A DNA stretch of 64,000 bases, from assembly GCA_029959085.1 (NCBI GenBank), contig JARWIR010000047.1:5208001-5272000 (forward strand), in the 5' to 3' direction. Origin of the DNA: Nemophila menziesii (taxonomy: Eukaryota; Streptophyta; Magnoliopsida; Boraginales; Hydrophyllaceae). How positions within the stretch are numbered: position 1 is the stretch's first letter; each line of letters starts with the position of its first letter. Shown here piece by piece: positions 23,243-36,544 of this stretch. The translations under genes and the position numbers were made by a program. The notes under the pieces were generated by a model. The model made no database searches. It was not told where the DNA came from and saw only the letters and a program-made list of their open reading frames with translations.

Positions 23243-23822
23243 TATCTCCATTTCATCATTTGTTTACAAAATTTAGTCAATTGGTCTATATACATTAGTA
23301 AAAAATTAAGGTTTTGATTATATATACATTTTAAATTTATTACATTCTGATTAATTTTTTGAGTAGATTAAGACACTTGAAAATTTGTTGGGTTTACAAG
23401 CATGGTGTGGTTGGACTCTTTATTCGTATTTGATGATAAAATATCTAACCTCCATTGAAAGTTTTATGAAATTTGATATCTATGATTAAGATTCCTGATG
23501 TATCATAGAGAATAGTTATATATGAAGTGTGTAGTTGCTTCTTCTTTTAATGTCAATAATTTCTACTATTTTTATTTTAATATTTTTTTCTTCCAATTAA
23601 TCAAGGAATGTCAATGAAAACCTTAATGGCTCAATTAATGATAATAAAAATGTTTAATACTTTTTAAATTTATATAATTTTATTTTTGATATATTCTCTT
23701 AAAATCAATCTATGTAGGTTGAGCTTAAACATTAAGGTTTTGTGCATCATCATGATTTTTTTGTATTGATTATTATTAAAATATTATTAAGCCAATTTAA
23801 AATAACAAAAATAAATTTATTT

Positions 23823-24088
23823 TATATCAAAATTGTGAAATATTTCTTCCATTAGGTGTTACTATTATTCTTTTCCTCAGGTGTTTTTTAATTTTTTTGT
23901 TAACTGTTACCACTCTAATGGGTGCTTCCCATGATGGTATAAACGAATTAGTTGTGATTGATTATATTGAAAAAATTTACTGTGATGGATTTTATGTATA
24001 TAAATTAAGACCTATTATGCGAGAAAAGAACAAGGAAAATATTATAATTAGTTATGAGAAAAAGAATGATTTATTTATACGTCAATAA
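23823..24088 (+). pseudogene. Unrecognised membrane-anchored protein trace, R unit copy 3
   Basis: One continuous frame reads FLPLGVTIILFLRCFLIFLL, TVTTLMGASHDGINELVVID, YIEKIYCDGFYVYKLRPIMR and EKNKENIIISYEKKNDLFIR, then a stop. The leading 20-25 residues are hydrophobic with small residues after them (MGAS), like a signal peptide or anchor. The family is unknown to me. The stop codon TAA corresponds to CAA in the copy at 18225-18586, so this one is probably shortened. Confidence 0.35.
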
Positions 24089-25945
24089 ATAAATTATAGT
24101 GTATGGTCTGATCTATCATCTTGCACTTAAGTAAATTCCAGGTGTAGTCATTACCAGAAAAAGACTTGCGCCTCTCAAATCTCACTAACCCTATCCAGTC
24201 AAGAATTATTTCGTATTGTATCTTGTTCTCAAAAACATAATTCTTTAGTAACTTTAACTAATAAAAAGAAGTGTGGGGATTAAGAATTATACGGATGCTC
24301 TCGATGAATTCTACATTCGTAACACAAAGCAATTTCCAATACCAATTTCTTTACAAATATCACAAATTGATCATGCAAAAGATATCATGTATGTTGTTTC
24401 ATTTATACATTTTTTATAGATTAAAATAGTATTTAATATATTTTTTCAAAGTATTTTCATATAACGTACATAATCTCTTCCTTTAAATATCTATCGGATA
24501 TGTATAATATTGACCATGAAACATATGTGGTCAATGTACTCTACAAAAGTAGATTATGGTTGAACTCTAGATATTTAAGATGAGTTATTTTGAAATTAAG
24601 ACTAAGATATGAAACAAATAAGATATACTTGGCAAGCAAATTACAATGTTTGATTAATAGGCGTGTTATCCAATTTTTTTTGTGTTGACAGGAGTAATAT
24701 GGTTGTCGTAGGTATTGAATCAATATATTTACAGGCCCAGATAATATTTTTGAGAAATAAAGGTCTAATTAATATTATAGACACTCCCCGATACATGGAA
24801 AATTAGTCGGGAACTAATCTGATCCATAACAATAATTTAGGGAAGCCAATGACTTAATTTTTTAAGTGTACTAATTATGTGTTTGTTTGGAAAACCCCTC
24901 AAACAAGGGTTGCTCTACCCCTAACCCTAAATAATGGAATGATTATGATTTTTAACTTATTTTTGTTTAAGTATTAATATAAACTAAATTATAAATTTTG
25001 TACAATTTAGTTTAAATTATTTAAATAAATTTTGTGTAGTTACCTGTATATACTAGTTTTAATACAAAACAAAAAATTTACAAATTACAATTATATATAT
25101 TAATTTTTTTCCAAATTACCTTAATGTAAGGAGTATACTCATTATCTTAGTTAGAAAATGTAATAGATATAGGAACTTGAATTTTGTGCAGATAAAATTC
25201 TAAATCTCATATTAGTGTGGTGTAGCTTTTAGGACATAATGACCTATAATAATATTTTGATAAACCAAATGGTTAATTTTAACTCAAACACGATTCTAAA
25301 TAATATCATGCTAAAATTAATGTTCATTTTTAAATAACAAATTAAACAATAATATATAAACTTGTTCAATAGATATGTATAATCAAGGTATCAAAGCTAA
25401 TTCTTTAAATGAAGAAGTGGTTATGAATGAATTATTATTATGAGTAGTAATTAGAATTTTATATTTGTGTTTTAATTTCTAACCTTTATTATATTATTCA
25501 AAATGTCATGATCAACAATCTTTTTACCGGTTTAGAATTATATTTAACTGTAAATTGATAGAAAATAAAACAAATTTAAATTCCATAAATATTAAATTAA
25601 ATTTATAATTAAAAGTGATATACAATACTAGGTAACTCCCCAAATAGACCTTGAACTGTATTTTAATATTAACATTTGTTAATCAAACTTGATATTCGAC
25701 AAGAAGTATTCGGTGCACTTCATTAAACAACTTCTAGGTATATAGTTACACAAATTATTCTATTTCTCCACAAGACGAAATTTCCCTTGAAACAATCAAA
25801 TCTCTCATTTATCATAAGTCATGGACTGTTAACTCTCTTTTTTTGGATTATACCGCCAAATGGCCCAAAACATTGAAATTACAAGAATACCTGAACACTT
25901 AGCCAACATGATTTAGTCCATTTATCAAATTCCACAATCTACCCA

Positions 25946-25955
25946 CTATATATAA
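25946..25955 (+). promoter_or_regulatory. TATA box of SHH-like fragment b
   Basis: CTATATATAA lies 98 bases before the ATG. The spacing is the same at 35431 (98 bases) and nearly so at 56073 (96 bases), so it is likely the true core promoter element of the parent gene. Confidence 0.6.
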
Positions 25956-26078
25956 AACACCTATTTTTTCTCTTCAATCGAAATATTTCATCCCATAAAC
26001 TAATATAATACACATATTTAACCCTCCATTTCTATAATCGGCTATGGGCAGACCACTAAGCAATGATGTTCAGTCTTT

Positions 26079-26176
26079 CTGCTTCAATTCTGCAGAGGTC
26101 AGTAAATATTAACACATATATATGTAGTACTTCAATTCTGCAGAGGTCAGTAAATATTAACACATATATATGTACA
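26079..26176 (+). repeat. 48-bp tandem duplication containing the exon 1 splice donor
   Basis: The block TTCAATTCTGCAGAGGTCAG plus TAAATATTAACACATATATATG occurs twice, giving donor sites at 26098 and 26146, 48 bases apart. The copy at 35567-35660 has the same duplication (donors at 35583 and 35631); the copies at 45771 and 56169 have a single unit. Confidence 0.85.
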
Positions 26177-26704
26177 TGTTACCCACTAAGCTATTTGAAT
26201 TTCTTTTTAATTTATTAATTAAGTTCCATATTTTGTATATGATTAGCTTAGATGATATTATTTAAATTATTTTATTGTTAACTGAGTTTTTATTTAGTTG
26301 AATTTATGTGATTGAAGCTTATCTATGACTGCTCATACACATGATTTGTGTTGTAAAATATGATAATTTGATTTGATTTTATTCTTCATTTTCAATTAAA
26401 AATTTAAAAAATCAAAGAAAAAATGAGGAATTGGTTATGGTTTGATTTTTATAAGGTATTTCTTGTTATATTTTTATAATTATTTAGTTAAATTATGGTT
26501 TATGATTTTATTGTGGGTATAATTTGCTATTTAGTACAGAAAATGATTTTAAAAAACGTATATTTTTTAGCAAAATTTGTTAATATATGTTGTTTTAAAT
26601 TTTGTGGGTATGTGTTTAAAGTACAAATTAGGTGACTAAATTTAGGCCAAATTTCTTCGCTCAAGAGGGTTTGGGTTTTGAAGGTTTTGCGAGTTAATTG
26701 CATT

Positions 26705-28615
26705 TTAGGGAGTATGCTCGGTTTATTTGTGTTTCGGTAGAACAAGAGTTTGATTCGTGGTATCGAAGTTGTTCTGGGGTATTGTGTACTAACCCCGGTT
26801 AAGAGAGATATGGAAGCTTAGTTAAGAATTTTGAAAATCTAAGATGGATACCTTAGGTAGTGGAGTAAGGATAACTGAACCATTATATATCGTTGTGTAC
26901 TTTCCATCCTGTATCTCTTTACTTATCGTATATTGACGACTACTTTTATATTAAACCTCTAGTTAACTCTTGCATGATCTTGTAAGAGTTTGATATATAT
27001 TGACTTAGAAGTTTTTCTTTAAACTTATAATTGTCTAAATTTTTTAATCAGGCATTAATTATTTTAGTATCATATTCACCCCTCTCTAGGATTTTTAATT
27101 TGTAAAATTCATTATCTTGTTTTATTTGTGTAATTTGTTGGTTTACTTGTTTCTCCTTCCGTGTTAGTGTTCTTATCATTTTCTTAGTTATAGTAGTTAA
27201 CATTTTTTAGTTCTTCTATGGGTATTCTTATTCTTTTTAGAAATTGTAAGGATATTTTAGGAAAAATTTGTTTTCTTCTATCTTGATCTCTCGAATTTAT
27301 ACTTTTCAAAACAAAAATTATGTTGGGGGAATTCTGAATAATCTCAAACTATTTTGTAATGTTCGGGTGGTTTCGGGTACTTTTGAAAAAGTAAAAAATT
27401 GCATTTTCTTGTCCACAAGTCGAGAAATGAGTGGCATACTGGTCGCGAATTCTGAATCAACAAACGACGGATTTTTCAGCATTTTTAACATCTTATCTTC
27501 TTATTCCAAAACCCTACACGCTCTGATTTTCTGCTCTACCTCTCTCTGAAAATCACCACTTTCATCTTCTTCCTTCAAAAAGCTATTTCTAAGTCATTAA
27601 AAACCCATCTCCATCAGTCTATATTGCCCTATAAAGCCTCACCATGCCTCCAAGGAAAGAAGGTGCTTCATCCTTCTAGAGGAAGAACACCATGAGCTCT
27701 TCAAGCAGACCCACTCCTCCTCCTCATGGTAACAATCCACTCGATGTGAAACCTTTAGAAAAATCCTCACTTCGGACTTTGTTAATGGTACAAGCTTCTA
27801 TACGTTCATTCAGTTTCAAGGTTTAATCAATATCTTTTGTAAATAATGCTATTCTAAGATTGTTTATGATTTTGAAACTACCTGCATAATGAGAACTTAT
27901 TTCTAGTATCAAAACTTCTTCCCCTCATTTCGAAGGTAGTCCCGTTCCGCCCTCCTCTGATGCGTAATGAGCCAATCCATAATCCTTCTACAAATTACCA
28001 TTCCTCTCACTTATCAAGTCTTGAAGCCATATTAAACTAATTCATAAATTTCGTGGAAGGTAAGTTCGAGGTTTAGGAAAAAAAGATGGAAAACCTTATA
28101 GACGAATTATCATGTATGAGAACCGAAGTGTGATGCATTAGTCAATCTCTCAGTCACCGTTCATGAAGCCGCTCTCCATGTGAATATTGTTAAGTTGCAG
28201 ATGTTGTTGTTTTGGTTTTATCTCTTGGTTATCTCGCGTTTGTTTTGTTTTTATTGCATCTTTATTTACGTTTTTTAGTACTCTCATGTTTAGTTGTAAT
28301 TCTGTTTGTTATGAATGGTTTATAATTTGGTTTTATCTAGCTTGTAATAGCTTGATACTCTACTTTATGATCATTTATCTAGTATTATTTAGTTAACTTT
28401 TTTGTTTTAAATGGTTTTATCTTGTTTTGGGTATTAACTTGATATTACCGAGTGTTATGATATTATTGTTCGTCACTAATATATATCTTTTTCTTGAAGG
28501 TGGCTTTGCAAATTGAACCCTCTTAGTTGGAAAATTTTCATTTTTTTCCTTTTACTTTGAAAATTTGCATTTTAAATCCATTTTTTCTTGAAAATTGCAT
28601 AATAGTTCTTGTGGT
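26705..28615 (+). mobile_element. Element A, copy 4: same deletion derivative as copy 3
   Basis: It is co-linear with 11588-13475 and shares both internal deletions (PBS plus gag, and the middle of the MPPRK ORF). The LTR starts at GAGTATGCTCGG, about 15 bases further in than copy 3, and abuts truncated SHH intron 1. This marks the breakpoint of the large segmental duplication, not a transposition target. Confidence 0.65.
27644..28205 (+). pseudogene. Deleted MPPRK-type ORF, element A copy 4
   Basis: ATG at 27644 reads MPPRKEGASSF followed by TAG, as in copy 3, then the SSSRPTPPPHGNNPLDV trace, the shared internal deletion near 27885, and the DELSCMRTEV / VHEAA C-terminal traces. Not functional. 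Confidence 0.5.
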
Positions 28616-30763
28616 GAACTACTCATTAAACCCTTATTCTTTTAGTAATTTATTCTTTGTACAATATTACACTTATGCTTCACCTCTTTAGTGTTTTTTT
28701 ATTTTTGCTTGGTTTAATTTATTTCATTCATACTAATATTTATTGTTTGTCTAATACAATATTGGTTATTTTATAAGATATAGATACATATTGACTAATT
28801 TGAAAAAGAATATATACATTAGGAGTTATAATTATTATTATTTTAAATTTAGAAACTTCCATGCAACTTTTTCATAATATAGAAGTTAAGTAAACTAATT
28901 TTTTGGGCGCAATTAAAAATTCTTGAATTCTCTAGTACCAAATATGTATAACAAAATTCTCATAACAAAATTACCCTTTGCTAAATAGTATATAATGATG
29001 AATTAACCCTAACTAAAAGAATCACAAAATAGAATTGTGTAACTATGCTGGCCATTAGAGTATTTAGGATATCTTAAGGATGGTTGTCCGACTATATTTG
29101 TTCCATTTTTACCGATGATTTCTCAATTATAAGCATAATTTTAATAAACCTCATTGCATACTCTATTAAGATCAAAGCCTCTAAGATCGATGTAACCATG
29201 CCATTTAATTATTTATTACATTGCTTTTAATAAATTTTGTAAGACATATGAGAAGATACAACTATTATCTTGGCATGGCAGCTTTACTAAGTTCAAGAGT
29301 TTTCTAGCCATGGTTTGGTTTATATCTCTGTTTTACCATTTGGTTAAATACTTTTAAAAATTGACTCATATACATTAATAATAAATTAAAATTGTGATGG
29401 TATTTATATATTAAATATATTAATTTTTGATTTATTTTGTGAATAGATTTAGACACTTGGTGAAGCATCTAGATTGTTGGGTTTGCAGCCATATGATGTG
29501 GTTAGACTTTTTATAATATTTGATCATAAAATATCTAAACCCCATTGAAGTTTTTATGAAATTTATTTCAATTATTAAGGTCAAGAATGTGGCATCAATG
29601 AGAATATGGATACTTTAAGTGTAGTTATCCTTTCTCTCAATGCCAATGATTACTATGTTTAATAATTTTTGTTTTAAAATTTCACGTTTTTTATCCCCAT
29701 AAATCAAGACCAATTAGTGTAGACCTTTAACGCTAAGCTAGTGATAACAAAAGAAATTTGATTTTTTTTTAATCTATATACTCTAAATTTTCATATACTC
29801 TCTTAGTATCAATCCATATAGGTTGACCTTCAACATCAATGTTTCGGGTATCATCATGATATTTTTTGTGTTAATTATTATTATTATATATAAATAAATT
29901 AAAAATAATAAAATAAAATTAATTTTATAGGAAAATTGTGTAATATTTCTTCTATAGGGATTACTGTTATTTTATACCTATATGTTTTTTCCAAAATGAT
30001 AATTCTTTTGTTAACTTTCACCACTCTAATGGGTGCTACCCCTTATGATGATGGTGTAAACAAATTCGTAATTATGAATTTTATTAAACAAATTGGGTGT
30101 GATGGATTGTACAAATTATATTAGGTGTTTATATTTTATGTATATAAATTAAGATCTAACATGTAATATGGTGAGGCAAACCTGAATTAGTATAGTCATG
30201 AAAAAAGTAGCAACAGAAATTTTATGATAACCGGATAACTGAGAAAATGTAACATTGATTTTGGATAATTTGAGTTGTTACTCTGAATGACGTACAGAAT
30301 TAGCCAAATGAATTTCTTTGTATATTTCAACTGTGATTAAAATATTAGTTATTTATACTTCTGCCAAATATATTCTTTTGTAAATATTTTACTTTACTTG
30401 AGTCTGTGATTATATTATTGTGTTTATTAATTTATTTTTGAGATTTTTTTTGTGACGCAACCTAGATAGGTTTTTGTGTTTATTAATTTATTTTTGAGAT
30501 ATTTTATGATGCAACCTAGATAGGTTTTTCAAATTTGTGACCTGATGCGTGTGGTTAGCACTTTGCAACTAGGATATGCTGGACTATCCCTATTTATGTA
30601 ATATCTCCTTCTAACAACATTGGTAAGGTATTTTTCTTCAACTTAGAACAATTTTATATCTTATTAGATGTTGTACGATCATATATATGAATTATATTTG
30701 TGACTTTGTATAAAATGACAAAAAATTGAAATGATTGAACAACTATAACACAATTCTCATAAC
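28616..30763 (+). repeat. Older R unit (b), longer version
   Basis: It contains the segment missing from the unit at 13480 (28616-29465). That segment resembles, with much divergence, 17160-17800 of the young R unit: AACTATGCTGGCCATTAGAG, TCTAAGATCGATGTAA. So old and young R units are paralogues of one ancestral sequence placed in tandem. At about 30757 it holds the empty site for the solo LTR. Confidence 0.6.
29936..30124 (+). pseudogene. Unrecognised membrane-anchored protein trace, older R unit b
   Basis: Reads MCNISSIGITVILYLYVFSK, MIILLLTFTTLMGATPYDDG, VNKFVIMNFIKQIGCDGLYK and LY, then stop. The hydrophobic leader of about 30 residues followed by G-A-T is compatible with a signal anchor. 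A possible acceptor (TTTTATAGG) lies just upstream, so it may be an exon. Family not recognised. Confidence 0.3.
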
Positions 30764-33700
30764 TAGTTACATATAAAAAGATAGAGTCTTCCTTTCTATA
30801 CCTTCGAGAAAGATATTTATAGACTAATTATAAAGATAGTATCATTTAAATCATTTCTCTGCACTGATTGTATATAAAATTACCAATATGTCTAGTTTTA
30901 AATGCACTAAATTCTGGAATACCCAAGAGTTAACTATGATTGCAACCTTTATTGTCAATCAAGAATCGATATGTCGCTTATATTGAATAGTGGTACTTGA
31001 TATTAATAGGGATAACAATATCTTGCAAAACCTGCACGTTCTGAATTTTCAATATCTTGACATTGACGTCTTTAAACACATATACTTTTCATGTTTTGTA
31101 GGGAAGTTCTTTCACGTCTTACATGTCTATATTAGTGTAAATGTAGACTGTATTATGACTAAAATCTTCATCATCTTCCTAATTAATTTGTAAAATCGAC
31201 TTGATAACTGAAATTTTAAAGGAAAAAAATTGGTACTTACTATCAAATTAAATATTAAACATTCAAGTTTTTATACATAAAAATATTCAATAGTTTCATG
31301 ATTTGATTAAGTTAAATTTCAAAGAACAAAAGAAGAACTTTTGATCGATGTAACCAAGTTAAATGTTGTGTCAAGTGTATTGAGAAACAAATACATATTA
31401 GTATTGATTAACTGAGAAATAAAAAAATTTGGAGATAATATTAATGTAGTAACCTTAAAATATTGTGAAGATATCTCTTGAGAGTTAATTTATGTTGGAA
31501 TACACTTATTATAGTATTACTCCCCCTTTAGGGGTTAAGTGAATCTTCTCTAACCAACCATATGTCTCAAATGTTTTGAAAAAGACTACAAAAATTAAAT
31601 CCAGATTCTATTTTCACAAATAATAATTATTTGATAACAATAAATAAAAGTTTAAATAAAATAAAATTATTCATCTGTATATAGTAATCTGTGCCCATGT
31701 GGCAGGTATTAAGGGAAAGGGGAATTGGTTTAATGAACCCCCTTATTCTTTTATTTTTTTTAACCTTTACACAGTATTAATGTGTTACCAGAGTATCTCA
31801 CGAATGAGCTTCGCTTGGCTTGATTATTAAACAAGCAATTTGTTGAGTTCGGTATTATCTCGTTTAACATAAAAAGAATCATGGACGAGTATGTCTTGGG
31901 ATGAGCTTAAGCTCATTGCGAGTTGTTAGTTAATTTAAAACTTATACTTCCTCTGTTCTTTTTTGTCAGCTTTTATTTAAAAGATTTTAAATTAAATACG
32001 ATATGTAAAATTCATGAAATATAAAAGGAAAATCTTATCTCAGGATTATAGCATGACCAATTTCGTACGTCATGCTTGCGAGAAAACAATTATTAACTTA
32101 TTGGTTGAATCGGGAATTAGGGTCCATGGGAAAATGGCGTGCCAAAAACTATGTGGTGTGTGAGAAATTTGAAATAAAGTGTCGGTTAATACTATAGAGT
32201 GGCGAGTAATAATGAAGGTTGTCATGTGAAAGTCATCGACTGCATAAAGTGATTTCGTGTTCAAATCTAGTATATAATTTAATAATAAAGAAGGTGAGGT
32301 CATAGATATATTTTCTTTTAAGTGGAAGTTCTGAAGAAGACTGTATGCTTTCATTAATAGAGAACAAATGCACGATTTAGGACCTATATTTCCATTTTTT
32401 TATAATAATTTAGAAAATTTCATGCAATTTTAGCATAATATAGACATTAGTACAAACATTTCGATGCATAACTAAAAATTCTTGAATTCTCGAGTACAAA
32501 ATTTGTATAAAGAAATTCTAAATTAAAAAATTATGATTTGCTAAATAGTATATAGTGATGCATTAACCTTAAATTGAAGTATAATAAAATAGAAACATGC
32601 AACTATGGTGGCAGCTATAGTTTTTGGGATTTATTAGGGGTGGCTATCCGACTATGTTTGTTCCAATTACACCGATTATTTCTCCATGATAACCATAATT
32701 TCAACATCCCTCATTGCATTCTCTATGAGGATCAAAACATCCAAGATCGATGTAATTATGAGAAAATTTACTCATTGATATCTCCATTTCATCCTTTGTT
32801 TACACAATTTACTCAATTGGTCTATATACATTAGTTAAAAATTAAGGTTTTGATTATATATACATTTTAAATTTATTACATTCTGATTAATTTTTTGAGT
32901 AGGTTAAGACACTTGAAAATTTGTTGGGTTTACAAGCATGGTGTGGTTGGACTCTTTATTCGTATTTGATGATAAAATATCTAACCTCCATTGAAAGTTT
33001 TATGAAATTTGATATCTATGATTAAGATTCCTGATGTATCATAGTGAATAGTGATATTTGAATTGTGCAGTTGCTTCTTCTTTTAATGTCAATAATTTCT
33101 ACTATTTTTATTTTGATATTTTTTTCTTCTAATTAATCAAGGCATGTCAATGAAAACCTTAAATACTCAATTAATGATAATAAAAATGTTTGATACTTTT
33201 TAAATTTATATAATTTTATTTTTGATATATTCTCTTGAAATCAATTTATATAGGTTGAGCTTAAACATTAAGGTTTTGTGCATCATCATGATTTTTTTGT
33301 ATTAATTATTATTAAAATATTATTAAACCAATTTAAAATAACAAAAATAAATTTATTTTATATCAAAATTGTGAAATATTTCTTCCATTAGGTGTTACTA
33401 TTATTCTTTTCCTCAAGTGTTTTTAATTTTTTTTTGTTAACTGTTACCACTCTAATGGGTGCTTCCCATGATGGTATAAACGAATTAGTTGTGATTGATT
33501 ATATTGATAAAAAATTGACTGTGATGGATTTTATGTATATAAATTAAGACCTATTATGCGAGAAAAGAACAAGGAAAATATTATAATTAGTTATGAGAAA
33601 AAGAATGATTTATTTATACGTCAATAAATAAATTATAGTGTATGGTCTGATCTATCATCTTGCACTTAAGTAAATTCCAGGTGTAGTCACTACCAGAAAA

Positions 33701-35109
33701 AGACTTGCGCCTCTCAAACCTCACTAACCCTATCCAGTCAAGAATTATTTCGTATTGTATCTTGTTCTCAAAAACATAATTCTTTAGTAACTTTAACTAA
33801 TAAAAAGAAGTGTCGGGATTAAGAATAATACGGATGCTCTCGATGAATTCTACATTCGTAACACAAAGCAATTTCCAATACCAATCTCTTTACAAATATC
33901 ACAAATTGATCATGCAAAAGATATCATGTATGTTGTTTCATTTAAACATTATTTAGTGATTAAAATAGTATTTAATATATTTTGTCTAAGTATTTTCATA
34001 TAACGTACGTAATCTCTTCCTTTAAATATCTATCTGATATGTATAATATTGACCATGAAACATATGTGGTCAATGTATTCTACCAAAGTAGATTATGGTT
34101 GAACTATAGATATTTAAGATGATTTATTTTGAAATTAAGACTAAGATATGAAACAAATAAGATATATTTGGCAAACAAATTACAATGTTTGATTAATAGG
34201 GGTGTTATCCAATTTTTTTTTGTGTTGACAAGAGTAATATGGTTGTCGTAGGTATTGAATCAATATATTTACAGGCCCAGATAATATTTTATCTGATCCA
34301 TAACAATAATTTAGGGAAGCCAATGACTTAATTTTTTAAGCGTACTAATTATGTGTTTGTTTGGAAAAGCCTCAAACAAGGGTTGCTCTACCCCTAACCC
34401 TAAATAATGGAATGATTATGATTTGTAACTTATTTTTGTTTAAGTATTAATATAAACTAAATTATGAATTTCGTACAATTTAGTTTAAATTATTTAAATA
34501 AATTTTGTGTAGTTACCTGTATATACTAGTTTTAATACAAAACAAAAAATTTACAAATTACAATTATATGTATTAATTTTTTTACAAATTACGTTAATGT
34601 AAGGAGTATACTTATTATCTTAGTTACAAAATTTAATAGATATAGGAACTTGAATTTTGTGCAGATAAAATTCTAGCCCGCATATTAGTGTGGTGTAGCT
34701 CTTAGGACATAATGACCTATAATAATATTTTGATAAACCAAATGGTTAATTTTAACTCAAACACGGTTCTAAATAATATCATGCTAAAATTAATGTTCAT
34801 TTTTAAATAACAAATTAAACACTAATATATAAACTTGTTCAATAGATATGTATAATCAAGATATCGAAGCTAATTCTTTAAATGAAGAAGTGGTTATGAA
34901 TGAATTATTATTATGAGTAGTAATTAGAATTTTATATTTGAGTTTTAATTTCTAACCTTTATTATATTATTCAAAATGTCATGATCAACAATCTTTTTAC
35001 CGGTTTAGAATTATATTTAACTGTAAATTGACAGAAAATAAAACAAATTTAAATTCCATAAATATTAAATTAAATTTATAATTAAAAGTGATATACAATA
35101 CTAGGTAAC
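30764..35109 (+). repeat. Young R unit, copy 3
   Basis: Co-linear with copies 1 and 2. Differences: a frameshift in the ATTGATAAAAAATTGACTG stretch near 33508, loss of about 90 bases near 34290, and stops in the small frames. Followed directly by the SHH-like promoter. Confidence 0.6.
33370..33627 (+). pseudogene. Unrecognised membrane-anchored protein trace, R unit copy 4
   Basis: MGASHDGINELVVIDYI is followed by a one-base frameshift (GATAAAAAATTG), after which DGFYVYKLRPIMREKNKE continues in another frame and ends at the TAA corresponding to 24086-24088. It is inactive relative to the copy at 23823. Confidence 0.3.
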
Positions 35110-35430
35110 TCCCCAAATAGACCTTGAACTGTATTTTAATATTAACATTTGTTAATCAAACTTGATATTAGACAAGAAGTATTCGGTGCACTTCATTAAA
35201 CAACTTCTAGGTATATAGTTACACAAATTATGCTATTTCTTCACAAGACGAAATTTCCCTTGAAACCATCAAATCTCTCATTTATCATAAGTCATGGACT
35301 GTTAACTCTCTTTTTTTGGATTATACCGCCAAATGTCCAAAAAAACGGCCCAAAACATTAAAATTACAAGAATACCTGAATACGTAGCCAACATGATTCA
35401 GTCCAATTATCAAATTCCACAATCTACCCA

Positions 35431-35440
35431 CTATATATAG
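35431..35440 (+). promoter_or_regulatory. TATA box of SHH-like pseudogene c
   Basis: CTATATATAG, 98 bases before the ATG at 35529, embedded in a roughly 400-bp upstream region shared by all four promoter-bearing fragments. Confidence 0.55.
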
Positions 35441-36194
35441 AACACCTATTTTTTCTCTTCAATCGAAATATTTCATCCCATAAACTAATATAATACACAT
35501 ATTTAACCCTCCATTTCTAAAATCTGCAATGGGCAGACCACTAAGCAATGAAGTTCAGTCTTTCTGCTTCAATTCTGCAGAGGTCAGTAAACATTAACAC
35601 ATATATATGTACTGCTTCAATTTTGCAGAGGTCAGTAAATATTAACACATATATATGTGCAGGTTACCCACTAAGCTATTTGAATTTCTTTTTAATTTAT
35701 AAAATAATTTCCAGATTTTGTATATGATTAGCTTAGACGATATTATTTAAATTATTTTATTGTTAATTGAGTTTTTATTTAGTTGAATTTATGTGATTGA
35801 AGCTGATCTATGACTGCTCATACACATGATTTGTATTGTAAAATTTCATAATTTGATTTGATTTTATTCTTCATTTTCAATTAAAAATTTGAAAAATCAA
35901 AGAAAAAAGGAGGAATTGGTTATGGTTTGATTTTGATAAGGTAGATCTTGTTATATTTTTAAAATTATTTAGTTAAATTATGGTTTATGATATTATTGTG
36001 GGTATAATTTGTTTTTTAGTAAAGAAAATGATTTTAATAAACTTATATTTTTTAGCAAAATTCGTTAATATATGTTGTTTTAAATTTTGTGGGTATGTGT
36101 TTAAAGTACAAATTAGGTGATTAAATTTAGGCAAAATTTCTTCGCTCAAGAGGGTTTGGGTTTTGAAGGTTTTGAAGGTTTTGCGAGTTAATTG

Positions 36195-36420
36195 CATTTT
36201 AGGTCCCCATTTTTTTCAAACATACATATTGGACTTATATTTCGTAAAAATACATTTTAAATCCCTACATTTTGTAAAAATGCATTAAAGGCCCTATAAA
36301 ATTTAAAAAATGCACTATATGTCCCTATATTACACAAATAATTTTTTTACCATGAATTGCACTATATCCCTATATTATGTAAAAATATATATTCAATAAA
36401 TTTGAGGACTTTAAATTCAA
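36195..36420 (+). repeat. Imperfect short tandem repeats at the end of intron 1
   Basis: Units of roughly 40-50 bases with a core such as AAAAATGCAnTnnAGGTCCC or TATATGTCCCTATATTAnnn follow one another. They recur at 46375-46580 and 56765-56960 in the same intron position. The phrase resembles the 3580-5270 repeats and is probably a dispersed plant minisatellite. Confidence 0.45.
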
Positions 36421-36544
36421 GAGATAAGGATTTATTTATTCTCAAAATTAAGGTATACTTGTAATTTGTTTAAAGGTGTCAAAGGTTGAAGCTGTCCTAC
36501 AAGCACATAGCTTGCTTCAAGTGTATGGTCGAGAAATTCTATTA

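Larger units (their letters stand above)
21458..25635 (+). repeat. Young R unit, copy 2
   Basis: Same landmarks and order as 15750-19965 and 30978-35109. It is followed at 25636 by the SHH-like promoter (CCCCAAATAGACCTTGAACT), as in the third copy. Two coding traces (23069-23242 and 23823-24088) are the best preserved of their kind. Confidence 0.6.
25636..26704 (+). pseudogene. SHH-like fragment b: promoter, exon 1 and part of intron 1
   Basis: A conserved promoter region (about 400 bp) with a TATA box (25946-25955) leads to exon 1 at 26044-26097, MGRPLSNDVQSFCFNSAE, 18 codons ending at a GTCAGT donor. The start MGRPxSN with a following F-x-F is typical of SHH-type genes. Intron 1 continues to 26704, where it is cut (ATTGCATTTTAGG) by the LTR of element A. 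The rest of the gene is absent at this site. The same promoter and exon occur at 35110-35582. Confidence 0.7.

Noticed and set aside
24915..24935. CCCCTAACCCTAAA, like a plant telomere repeat (also about 34390)
   Set aside because: Only about two units, inside an R-unit coding trace; not an interstitial telomere array.
26527..26745. Minus-strand frames within SHH intron 1 (also 35985-36197, 45969-46319, 56443-56709)
   Set aside because: Intronic sequence conserved by duplication; frames differ in length and have no recognisable domain.
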